This document shows, piece after piece, positions 1-20,000 of a stretch of DNA of 20,000 nucleotides. The translations under genes were made by a program, and so were the position numbers. Below the pieces are notes generated by a model. It had not been told where the DNA came from, searched no databases, and worked only from the letters and a program-made list of their open reading frames with translations. The number at the start of each line of letters is the position of its first letter. The stretch's first letter is position 1. The stretch is from Botryococcus braunii (taxonomy: Eukaryota > Chlorophyta > Trebouxiophyceae): NCBI GenBank assembly GCA_002005505.1, contig KV908375.1:548027-568026 (forward strand). Reading direction: 5' to 3'.

Positions 1-4767
<4,767 letters not shown>

Positions 4768-5551
4768 CTATCGAAACTTTAATATACTACATGACAGATC
4801 CAGAAGACAATTCGCTGCATTTGCTATGGAGTCAGCCACGGTCAAGCCCCTCTCTGGGAGGCCGCCCAAATGCAAAGCGCGAGCCCCATTATGTGTCCAC
4901 TCATTCCAATTGCTTGATGCGAATCGTAAGATGTGAGTTGAATCCAATTCTACTTCATCCGTTGGTTACAGCAAGTAAAAAGCTCTAGAGTAGCAGGGTG
5001 CTACGGACAAACCGATCCAGGACACTTGAACCCGGCGAGAGGAAACCCCTTTACAGAAAAAGTTTTTTGATGAAATTGAAAGTACTGGTGGGTTGAGCCC
5101 CTGCTGGCTTTATGACTGTTGCTGGGGAGTGCTTCGTGCGTGGTAGCTGCGATCTGCTTTTGAAGTTGCAATTCGCACAAACAGTCACATGCCTGCATCA
5201 TGCCGGCCGGAGTACAGCGGTCTCGAAAATCTGCACTCCTTTCCCGTTCCTTTTGAAACTCGCGATCTGATCATAGAGGTCCGACCTTGATGTGAGCAGA
5301 TATAGTTCTCGATTCATCTTCATTTGCTGCACCTGGTCGTGAAATTTTCCAAAAGTCTTCTGCAACCCTGTCCCGTTTTATTTCCTCGTCGCGTGGCGTG
5401 CATATCGTCAGCGCTTACGCTGCGATAGCGTATTACCTATATACCACCGTCTTCAAGCACTTGTGCTTGCCATAGAATTTAGTCGATTCTACGTCGGTAT
5501 TTGAAAGAAAGTCTGTGGTGGTCTTTTACCGATCCACCAGATCGCGGTGTC
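4768..5551. promoter_or_regulatory. Head-to-head intergenic region, candidate bidirectional promoter
   Basis: The start codons of the minus-strand sulfotransferase (4767) and the plus-strand oxidoreductase (5552) face away from each other across 784 bp. A TATATA at 5438-5443 lies about 108 nt before the oxidoreductase ATG, a plausible TATA position. On the minus strand TATATTAAAG (4786-4777) lies only about 10 nt before the sulfotransferase ATG. That is too close for a normal TATA box and may be chance. No coding sequence is recognised here. Confidence 0.45.
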
Positions 5552-7170
5552 ATGAAGGCACTTGTTTGCTCCCAGCTCGGGAACCCTCTGACTTCTGACG
5601 GCCTACAACTCAAGGCCGACGAGCCAGTCCCCTTTCCAAAACTATCTTCGGGAACTGTGCGTATCCATGTCGTGGCTGGCAGCTTAAATTTTGCAGACGT
5701 ACTCGTAGTTCAGGCGAGTACCGTCCTTCGCACGTCCTGCATGCAGATCCAGGCTTGGCTGCACGGGTGTACTGAAATTACTTTTTTGGATAAATCATGG
5801 ACATGTAGGCTGAATTTCGAGAGATCAAGGCGTTCAATGTAGTTAGCAAGCATCTTAAGCTGAGGCCTTACAACTGTTGGCTGTAGCAGTACAAGGGGTG
5901 CTGGGCACATTCCCTCGACCTGCATGTTACTCATACTGGGAAGATAAGACACCGCATCATATTCAGCAACCTCTAGAATACCATCATTCCTGCAGTGAAA
6001 AGGGGGTGCAGCAGACTTACTGAAACGGACAACTTTTTAGCTGGACTGGACACATTGTCCCATTAGTGGGTCACCAAAGGGATCAAGATTTAAACCACAG
6101 CTCTCGCACTAACCCCAATTGGAAACAGTTTGTTTGTCAGACCTCCGTAAGTTTCTCCCTAAAGCTTGTCGCAGGGAACCCTGGCACAGGAAACATGTAT
6201 CATCACCCAAACATGCTGTAGACAACCCAGGCCTGTAACAAATGCTTCACCTCACGACTGCATCGCAGGGGCTGTATCAAGACAAGCCCAAGCTGCCCTT
6301 CATTCCCGGGTCCGAGATCTCAGGAGTTGTAACAGAGATCGGGCCTAAAGTCAAGACCCTCAAAGTGGGGGACCGCGTAGTTGCCATCACGCAAAGCGGC
6401 GCCTTTGCTGAGCAGATTGTAGTGCATGAGACGGCTGCTCTGAAGCTGCCAAATAATGTTGACCTCGCTGCTGCTGCTGGTGACCCTTCCCTGGGGGAGC
6501 ACTGTTTTCGGACCTTTTCCCATTCGATTTTTGAGTTCGTTCGGTCAACCCAAGAGTGCTTCGGGCTTCCTGAAGGCCCCATAACATGCCTGATGAATGT
6601 ATTCTTGATAGGACCAGATCGTGTGACTCTGTAGAGGTTACAGGGGGCGAGAGTGGCAGAGCAGTCCAGGGGATTGTCTCAGCAACAGTGCAGGCAGCAG
6701 ATTCGGGTGGGGTCAGTCCAGGCACCAGGGTGGAGGCGTGGAGTGGAGGTTCATTAATCATGTTGTTCCAGGATGTAACTGCTTCAAGCGAGCAGATTCA
6801 GAGTGTACTCCTCAAGTAGGGTTTCCAGATTGGTGCGAAACAAGTAGGATAATGTTTTGCACGCATCTGCTTTGTGAGTGCTTGCCCACGGGATTTGCAG
6901 AATAAGGACAGCAAGAGGGCGCATGGAGGATCACTTGAAGTAAGGCGGGTAGAAAGAGTAGGAGGAAAGGACCCCCCCCCCCCCTTCCAGTCTCTCTGAA
7001 AACCCCAAAAAGGGGGAGGGGGAGATAAATGTACAACTTATCTGAGTGGAGGATGAAATGTCTTCATGAGCGTCTACATGGGATTCACCAGTTGGCATGT
7101 GCCAAATGTAAGATGTTTAAGAGAGGATAATGGAAGATGTTTGGGAGACGATACAGCAGTTGAGGAGAGA

Positions 7171-7210
<40 letters not shown>

Positions 7211-7237
7211 GGATGATGATGATGATGATGATGATGT

Positions 7238-7300
<63 letters not shown>

Positions 7301-7653
7301 CGACGAGGAGGAGGAGGAGGGGAATGAAGGAAGCCTGTCATCCAGTAGGGCATTCAGTTGGGCATATGCGGGCTGCAGGACTTCCAGTCGCTTTTGGAAC
7401 TGCTGACCTGGCTCTGAGGGAGAGGGCACGCATCAAGCCAGGACAAGTTGTCCTTGTTCTGGGTGCTGCTGGGGGAGTTGGCGTTGCTGCAGTGCAGGTT
7501 CCCTCATCTCTTCCTCTCAAAATAACACGTCCCTTGTTACCTTTTACCTACACCATATCCTATGTCTGATGCAGATGTTGCTGACAAGGCTCGCTTCCAA
7601 GTATGACCCTCCCTGGCTCCCACCACCCTCTCTGTTGCAATGCTCGCATATGA

Positions 7654-7748
<95 letters not shown>

Positions 7749-9463
7749 TGTGTGTGTGTGTGTGTGTGCACGCGCGCGCATGCGCACTCGCGGTTCCGTG
7801 ACTGTTCGTGCATGCGTATTTGCACTTGTACTATGAGGGTGGAGGGTTGGATTGGGGAGGGAACTGAGGTGCTGATGCATGCGCCTTTACCACAGCCCCA
7901 GAGGGATGGGGAGAGTGATAGGAAATGAGAGTACAGAGACGGTGAAAAGGCGCAACAGGTTCTTGCCCATGGATGATCACATTGTCTCGGGTCGTGAGGG
8001 GTGTAGACTACATTGTGTAGTACATCGTCATAACAGCTGCGAGGTCACCACCGAGGTTTAATCTGTGTTCCATGCTATGGCCTAAAGCAAAGAGGTGTTT
8101 CTGGGGATTACAGGTAGCGAAGGTGGTGGGCTGCCGCGTTGTGGCTGTGGCCCGGGGAGCACAAAAGGGAGAGGCTTTGAAGAAGCTGGGTGCAGATGTG
8201 GTAATAGACACCGAGGCACATCCTGGCCAGCAGCTTCGTGCTCTCATAAAGGTGAGATGTCATCACATCTAGGGAAGCATGCATGGTGTGCAGCAGAAGT
8301 GCTGCGAGTCCTCAGCATTGCATGCCCAGGGCAGACCGGCCTGCACACATTGTCATGAGGGAGGTACTTTGCAAAGGAAAAAAAAATTGTGCCGTCATAT
8401 TGGGCAAAGTGATGGCCGGGGATTTGGGATTGGTAAGATAGCACCTGTGCATTTTGATGCATTCATGCAGTAGGATAAATCTTAGCAGGACTCATTTACG
8501 CTGGTGAATTCTTCTTTCATCTGATCAACGCTGTCGGGCAATCCTTTGTCTGCTTGCTTCAAAGATGCCACTTCATCTGACTCATTCTTGTAACAGGATG
8601 TTGAGGATTTTGAAGTATCCCGGACGCCGAATAATCAGTCTGAAAAGAGCTTCGTACGATAAAATATGTGTGCTTTTCCCAATGAGGCCGACCACGTTAT
8701 ACAAAACTTGGGGCTGTGAAAATATGGACAGATATGCAATTGATGCGATATGCGATAGTCAAAGTTTTGCTGGCATGATATTATGCACATGCAAAGCAAG
8801 GGATAATGTGGTTGCTGCAAAAGGTCACATGGCCTTTTTGAGGAACAGCGGGAAACGCATCATGAAGTTCGAGATACACTTCAAAAACACAATCCCTTTT
8901 CCTGTCGAACCCTCGGCACAATTTGACGATTAGAACGGCTGGCCTTGCATGCACAGTGGCAGTTTGGTAAAGAGAAGAGGGGGGGGGGGGGGGGGGGGAC
9001 CCAATGTCTGTTGTGTTGCCCCTCGACTGCAAGCAATAAAAGACAGTACCCGTAGAAGAGGCGGTACCAATTTTTTTCCATACTACAATGCATGTTGTAA
9101 TCAGTTTGTCACAACGAGTGCTGGTGCTTGGGACAGGAAGCAGAGCCAGATGGAGTTGATGTCGTGCTGGATACAGTAGGAGGCGCTCAGTTCCAGGAGG
9201 CACTGAAGGCCGTCAAGTGGGGTGCTCAAATACTCTTCATTGGCTTTGCCTCTGGTGACATTCCGAAGGTATGATGGCGATGCTGCTGCATGGGCCGTTG
9301 TTGTCTCTTTTGTTTGAGGGAGGAGGGTAAGGATCGGGGGAAAGATGATGAAAGTGGGGAACGGAGGCACCAATATATCCTGAGCTAATTAGCCTCTAAT
9401 GAGTGGCCTTAGTTAGTATGATGTGTCTGGTACAGTACACAGCAGCACTGAGTGCGCGCGCGC

Positions 9464-9557
<94 letters not shown>

Positions 9558-9622
9558 GTGTGTGTGTGTGTGTGTGTGTTTGTGTTTATGTGTGTTTGTG
9601 TGTGTCTGTCTGTCTGTCTGTC

Positions 9623-9678
<56 letters not shown>

Positions 9679-10187
9679 TGTTTGTCTGTCTGTCTGTCTG
9701 TGTGTATCTCGCTCTTTGTGTCTACATCCCAGCTTATGCGCTCAAAAACACGGCCCTTTCCACGTGATTGTCTGTAAATTTTGTGTTTGGGGGAGGAGGA
9801 GAGGAGGAGGGGACTTGGCCAGGCACATATGTGGCATTTTTGGAAAGGGGTGAATATCTTAAGGGGCGTGGGAAGATCACATGCTTGCAAAAGGAACGCA
9901 AAGGCCCAGAATGTGAATAATGATCCTCTGGCGTGCAGGTTGCGGCCAACTACGCGCTTATTAAGAACATGACTTTGCACGGTGTGTGGTGGGGCTCCTA
10001 CTTGTGGAACAAGCCTAAAGTTTTGCGGTCCTCCCTGGAAGACCTGATCCAGTGGCTGGCAGAGGGCAAGATCTCGGTGCCTGTCTCGCACAAGTGCGCA
10101 CTGTCAGTGCTTAGGAAGCCCCTCCACATGCTTGTCCTGGAAATCATTTACGAGCTGAACGCACAGGGTGTCCTGGACAAGGACTGA
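5552..10187 (+). CDS. Zeta-crystallin-type NADPH:quinone oxidoreductase (MDR family), complete
   Basis: Exons are 5552-5713, 6269-6479, 7379-7497, 8114-8251, 9137-9268 and 9939-10187 including the stop. Phases are 0, 1, 0, 0, 0, and the total is 1011 nt (336 aa), the usual family size. The protein starts MKALVCSQLG. It has the N-terminal MDR fold motif SLNFADVLVVQ-GLYQDKP, then PFIPGSEISG (about residues 65-74). The cofactor-binding core VLGAAGGVGVAAVQ lies at about 151-164, followed by VVAVARGAQKGEALKKLGAD, DVVLDTVGG and KNMTLHGVWWGSY. The family reduces quinones or activated alkenes with NADPH and lacks catalytic zinc. No targeting peptide is evident, so the enzyme is probably cytosolic. 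An in-frame ATG at 5501 could add 17 residues, but the 5552 start matches the family. Intron 1 uses a GC donor. The last 35 residues keep VSH but lack the usual GKVV ending. Confidence 0.94.
5714..6268 (+). other. GC-AG intron 1 of the quinone oxidoreductase gene
   Basis: The exon ends ...VVQ at CAG and the intron begins GCGAGT. The donor context CAG|GCGAGT is what non-canonical GC donors normally need. The acceptor is CATCGCAG|GGG at 6268/6269. Joining the exons restores FADVLVVQ-GLYQDKP, the conserved MDR motif, without gap or insertion. A nearby GT (after 5703) would delete the conserved VVQ. No microsatellite is present in this intron. Confidence 0.85.
7171..7320. repeat. (ATG)n trinucleotide microsatellite with GAC/GAG tail, oxidoreductase intron 2
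   Basis: About 130 bp of ATG/GAT repeats with isolated changes (a GAGGAT and a GTTGAT unit), running into GACGAGGAGGAG up to 7320. It lies about 60 bp before the acceptor of exon 3 (7379). It creates open frames of poly-Met, poly-Asp or poly-Ser/His, but splicing removes it. Confidence 0.97.
7655..7768. repeat. (GT)n microsatellite in oxidoreductase intron 3
   Basis: About 114 bp of GT in the sense of the host gene with two single TC interruptions. A short alternating CACGCGCGCGCATGCGC segment follows (7769-7785). Alternating purine-pyrimidine of this kind can adopt Z-DNA. Confidence 0.96.
8979..8998. repeat. 20-G homopolymer run in oxidoreductase intron 4
   Basis: Twenty consecutive G on the plus strand, which is the sense strand of the host gene. 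It lies about 140 bp before the acceptor of exon 9137-9268. Such a run can form a G-quadruplex in RNA and is also prone to sequencing length error. A 13-C run (6972-6984) lies in intron 2. Confidence 0.95.
9453..9705. repeat. Compound (CG)n(TG)n(TGTC)n microsatellite in oxidoreductase intron 5
   Basis: About 250 bp. It begins with a CG block, continues as a long TG block with GGTGGG and TTTG interruptions, and has two TCTG tetranucleotide blocks (about 9606-9628 and 9683-9701) separated by pure TG. It lies inside the 670-bp intron 9269-9938. Confidence 0.96.
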
Positions 10188-11173
10188 ATTGAACAGAGAA
10201 AGTGGGGACATCAAACACTGCTGAACTTCCCTGTGATACAGACCCAAATTGGTTACTTCACAGTACCAAACGATGTGGTTGTCATGCCTGAGAAACACGA
10301 ATCAAGAGAGGGAGGCGATTGCCTCATTCATCCAAAGCCTGGATTCATTCTTCCGTATGAGTGTGCCCTATCAAACAGTTTCTTATGTTCTTCAATTCCT
10401 GGCTCTTTCAACAGTCACGTCAGTTCGCTTGCGCTGGTTTGGCATATTGTATGTTGTACTTGTGACCTTTTTCAATTATTAATTTGAATAATAGGATAAC
10501 CGTTACATTGCATGGGTCATGCGCCTTGCTGTAATGCATTACACTAGCGCTTTTTTATCTGTGGTGGAGTTGTGCCACTACAGATTTTTGCAAATATGTA
10601 GTATTTCGTTGGTTGCTTTCGCGCTTGTTTAGTTTACTGGTGGGATGTGACATATGTGTTTCATGTAATATGACTTTCCTCTGTCGTTCGTGCAGCCAGT
10701 GTCTTGAGAAGAAGGGAACAAGATTCTGGCTGCTTAGCACCTCAAATCTTTTACTGGAATTTTTGCATTGTTCCTGCACAAGGGGCAACTGAGGATCATA
10801 GCTATAGTAATTCCCAAGTACAGTTTTTCAAGAAGTTGTGTATTTGAGCATGGGGTCAAAGAGACTGGTTGAGCATCTGACCTTTGGAGTTAGAGTGCGC
10901 ATGCGTGGCCCTGGCAGTCCATGGCCTTTTGCACTGGCCATGCGTTGTCACAGGTTGTCGTTAATTGTGGGTGCTGGAACGGTATTCTGCTTTGAAAACG
11001 TGTCTTAATGGGGTTTGCAGGTTCAAATTGGAAGCATATCGGGAGGCTTTTGAGGTCATGATGAAGCGACAAGTCGTTGGGAAAGTGCTCTTGTTGATTG
11101 GAGATCCTGCTGCTTCTTCTCTCTGAGTATGGAGCCATTGCTGCTGTATGAGTTGAGGCATGTGCAGATTCTG

Positions 11174-11293
11174 AGACTGGCGTGCACGGCCCATGATGTA
11201 TACAGGCACATTAGGAAGCCCTGCCAAGTTACGAGACTGCAAGTCACCGTCTGTGATGTCTGCAGACAAAATCAAAAGCCTTGGCAACTTACT
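11174..11293. repeat. Diverged 60-bp tandem duplication
   Basis: Units 11174-11233 and 11234-11293 both start AGACTG and both contain GATGT near the middle and an AAGCC..GCAA.TTAC end. By hand they match at roughly two thirds of positions without gaps. On the minus strand the unit reads as 20-residue periods (one unit includes NLAGLPNVPVYIMGRARQSQ), a little like leucine-rich repeats, but no family can be assigned. Confidence 0.5.
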
Positions 11294-12120
11294 TCAGTGT
11301 TTCCGGTTCTTCCAACCAGTTTATCTATGATTCTAGGAATGACAATGCTGGACTTGGTGACCCGACCCAAGTGGCAACGTGTACTGTACCTGGGTTAAGC
11401 ACCATGTCAACACAGTTATAGTGCATAGACTTTACCCAAGCTTTTGAACATGTGTTTTGGCGGCAAGTTTCCTGCATCGACTACTGACTGCTGATGCTCT
11501 GAAGGTTTCTGTCGTCGGTCTGTTGTACCCCAAGCGTCCCCGCCCGACCTAAGGTGGGTTGGTTGCCCTTTTCTGCCCTAGGCATATGCTTGGGATAGGG
11601 AGGTGAATGAGCAGCTACCCCGCGTGTCTGAAGTATGCATATTCCACTTGCATTCTGCAAGCTTTTCTCACTGGCACTGTTGATGAAGGCAGTCAGCAGT
11701 TTTGTCTGGAAGGCTCTGCAGGCCTTGCGTGTTGCCGGTCCGGGAGATGAATCCACAGTATGATTTTTTGGAGGCATCCTAAGGTTTTGTGCTGGCTGCA
11801 GCAGAGGCAACTGGCCAGTTGCTCCACCGGTGAACAGTGGAAAAGGGAGTTCGAACGCTGAGTTTGGATACTCCACTCGAATTGTGAAGGAAGTTTAGGT
11901 GTGTTCCGGCAGACTTTTGGACTGCCACAAGCATGTGTCGCTACTATCAGACTAGTGAGAGATCCTTGATAATGATCTATGAACGTTACATGGGCTTCCT
12001 ACTTATGACATAGGGATACCAAGTCGGCTTCATGCTAGTCATGACACAGTATGATTACAGCATACTACCGGTATATCAATGAAATGACACTGTTAAAAAA
12101 ATTGGCACCACTCAGTGGAG

Positions 12121-12177
12121 CCGTCTCAGATTAAATGACCTATAAGCTTCATTAAACTTATAGGTCTAATTAGACGG
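12121..12177. repeat. Imperfect inverted repeat with nested arms
   Basis: Inner arms GACCTATAAG (12137-12146) and CTTATAGGTC (12157-12166) pair perfectly around a 10-nt loop. Outer arms CCGTCT (12121-12126) and AGACGG (12172-12177) also pair. The AT-rich segments between them differ in length (10 and 5 nt). Confidence 0.8.
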
Positions 12178-12646
12178 GATTCTCAAAACCCTTGTGCCAG
12201 GTTGTACAGCCTGTCACACATTATCAGCTGCAGCAAGCCTGATGCGTTGCATCGTGTCATATTTTTGGTCTGCTGGCCGTTCTTCTGCGGAAGCAACGCT
12301 GCTCAACTGTGCGCAAAGTATCGAGCCTGATGTCCGCCAAACATTGGATGAAAAGAAATCTCCATCTCCACGGCTTCAATTACCTTCAATATGCACATAA
12401 ATAAACCGGCTTAGTTGCATAATCATCCTGTCAGCCCTATTCCCAACCACGACCCAACCTGGTCTCCTTGGTAAGAGCAGTGCGTAAGTCCCTCGACCAT
12501 TAAAGCAGTGCATGTCCTTCACCCTTAAGACTCAAGATCTATTATTGTGGCAGCATTCACGTCGAGCTTTCCCTGTTAAAATTAAGTGAGTATTGTTACT
12601 GTTCCTTTCTCCATGAGTAGCTATTGCAAGTGAACATGCCGGAACC

Positions 12647-12684
12647 TCACAAGCCGGCATCAACATGTTGATGCTGGCTTGTGA
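12647..12684. repeat. 38-bp loop-less palindrome
   Basis: The two 19-bp halves (12647-12665 and 12666-12684) are reverse complements with one mismatch (CCGGC against CCAGC). It lies in the convergent intergenic region, about 445 bp beyond the PC-esterase stop codon in that gene's direction. Confidence 0.9.
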
Positions 12685-12954
12685 TATGGAATGGTGCAGC
12701 CTCCATTTCGACACGTTAACGAGCACACCCAACTTCTTGCTGTTAACTGGGATCAGTCCCTTAGCTAAAACTCTTTGCAACCAACAGGTAAATAATGCTG
12801 AAAGGGCTGGAACCTTTACACTCTACAATCGAACGGTCAACTGCAGACCCCTTGCACGTTGGGTGCCCTGCCTTTTTAAAACCCCCTCTCTTGCGGGGAA
12901 TTGTTTCTCCACGCTGGATAGACCCCCCAAAAGCAATTGCTGGAGCGATTCTTT

Positions 12955-13081
12955 TCAAAACAAGTACTCAACACCTTTAAGTGCCTGCGCTTCTTTGGCC
13001 TCGCGAAGGAGTTTAGTCTGCTGGGTAGGACTTCCTTCTTTTTTGCTTCGTGGGGGCCAGGTTCTCTGTAGCACTCCATTC
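12955..13081 (-). pseudogene. Decayed copy of the PC-esterase terminal exon
   Basis: On the minus strand, about 50 bp beyond the real stop codon, a second segment repeats the 3' half of the terminal exon. Both have MEC[F/Y], then a GP, then an Ala/Lys-rich stretch, and both reach an identical CAAAGAAGCGCAGGC (encoding KKRR). The distance from the ATGGAGTGCT match to that core is 85 nt in the real exon and 82 nt in the copy, a one-codon difference. The copy lacks the HFCQP...WN part that carries the catalytic His. It is most likely a partial tandem duplication now decaying, or an alternative 3' tail. Confidence 0.65.
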
Positions 13082-13128
13082 CAGCTGGCGATATTTAAAG
13101 TATTCACATCAGTTGACATCTTTTACCT

Positions 13129-20000
<6,872 letters not shown>

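Larger units (their letters stand above)
10188..13128. other. Convergent intergenic region without a recognised gene
   Basis: The oxidoreductase stop (10187) and the PC-esterase stop (13129) face each other. Open frames here are short and show no recognisable family. Candidate 3'-end signals are weak. TGTAA, the green-algal signal, occurs at about 10529-10533 on the plus strand and at 12820-12816 on the minus strand (about 310 nt past the PC-esterase stop). A plus-strand AATAAA sits at about 12399-12404. The palindromes, the 60-bp duplication and the exon copy listed separately lie here. There are no microsatellites. Confidence 0.6.

Noticed and set aside
7066..7569. A 167-codon frame with poly-Met running into the oxidoreductase core
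   Set aside because: The poly-Met part is the intronic ATG repeat. The real exon starts at 7379 after TGCAG, as shown by phase and by the conserved AAAAG-LPVAFGT join.
9403..10091. Long open frames encoding poly(Cys-Val), poly(Thr-His), poly(Leu-Ser) or poly(Arg-Glu)
   Set aside because: They are translations of GT/CA/CT/GA repeats inside introns, here and at 88-710, 2318-2697, 7544-7928, 14426-15160, 16222-16720 and 16489-17554. They are open only because such repeats lack stop codons.
11481..11876. A 131-codon minus-strand frame
   Set aside because: It has no recognisable motif, no exon partner and no relation to the flanking genes. I cannot separate it from chance.
12795..12860. GTTCGA-like box near 12830 on the minus strand as a tRNA or SINE B-box
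   Set aside because: No matching A-box, acceptor stem or cloverleaf could be drawn around it. No tRNA or rRNA gene is seen anywhere in the window.

Overview
The window is nuclear DNA from an intron-rich eukaryote. Three protein genes can be rebuilt from spliced exons. Every exon junction keeps the reading frame, and every intron but one is GT-AG. No operons, ribosome-binding sites or bacterial mobile elements are visible. Long dinucleotide microsatellites inside introns, introns of 0.2-1.8 kb, a PC-esterase/TBL-type enzyme and a TPR-sulfotransferase together suggest a large-genome alga (prasinophyte green alga, haptophyte or stramenopile) or a related protist. The lineage is an inference and cannot be fixed from this window.

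Layout. (1) Minus strand, 4767 to beyond position 1: the 5' part of a membrane-anchored TPR-sulfotransferase. Seven exons are visible, and the window edge cuts the gene just after the P-loop that starts the sulfotransferase domain. (2) 4768-5551: a 784-bp head-to-head intergenic region, probably a shared promoter zone. (3) Plus strand, 5552-10187: a complete six-exon zeta-crystallin-type NADPH:quinone oxidoreductase of 336 aa, whose first intron is GC-AG. (4) 10188-13128: a 2.9-kb convergent intergenic region with no recognisable gene. It holds two palindromes, a diverged 60-bp tandem duplication and a decayed copy of the last exon of the next gene. (5) Minus strand, beyond 20000 down to 13129: a PC-esterase (GDSL / trichome-birefringence-like) gene with six exons, complete at the 3' end. 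Its Ser, Asp and His catalytic motifs are all visible, and it ends in an unusual lysine/arginine-rich tail.

Function. The sulfotransferase and the PC-esterase both belong to families that can modify glycans in the secretory pathway, so a shared role in cell-surface polysaccharide modification is possible. They are about 8 kb apart with an unrelated oxidoreductase between them, so the order alone is weak evidence. The quinone oxidoreductase is probably a soluble redox enzyme.

Repeats. All eight long microsatellite tracts lie inside introns, and none lies in the two intergenic regions (about 3.7 kb). One intron carries a compound tract arranged as a huge near-palindrome. Another carries a perfect 32-bp inverted repeat. 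I do not see a clearly new multi-gene system. The most unusual items are the intronic foldback elements, the duplicated terminal exon with its basic tail, and the GC-AG intron.
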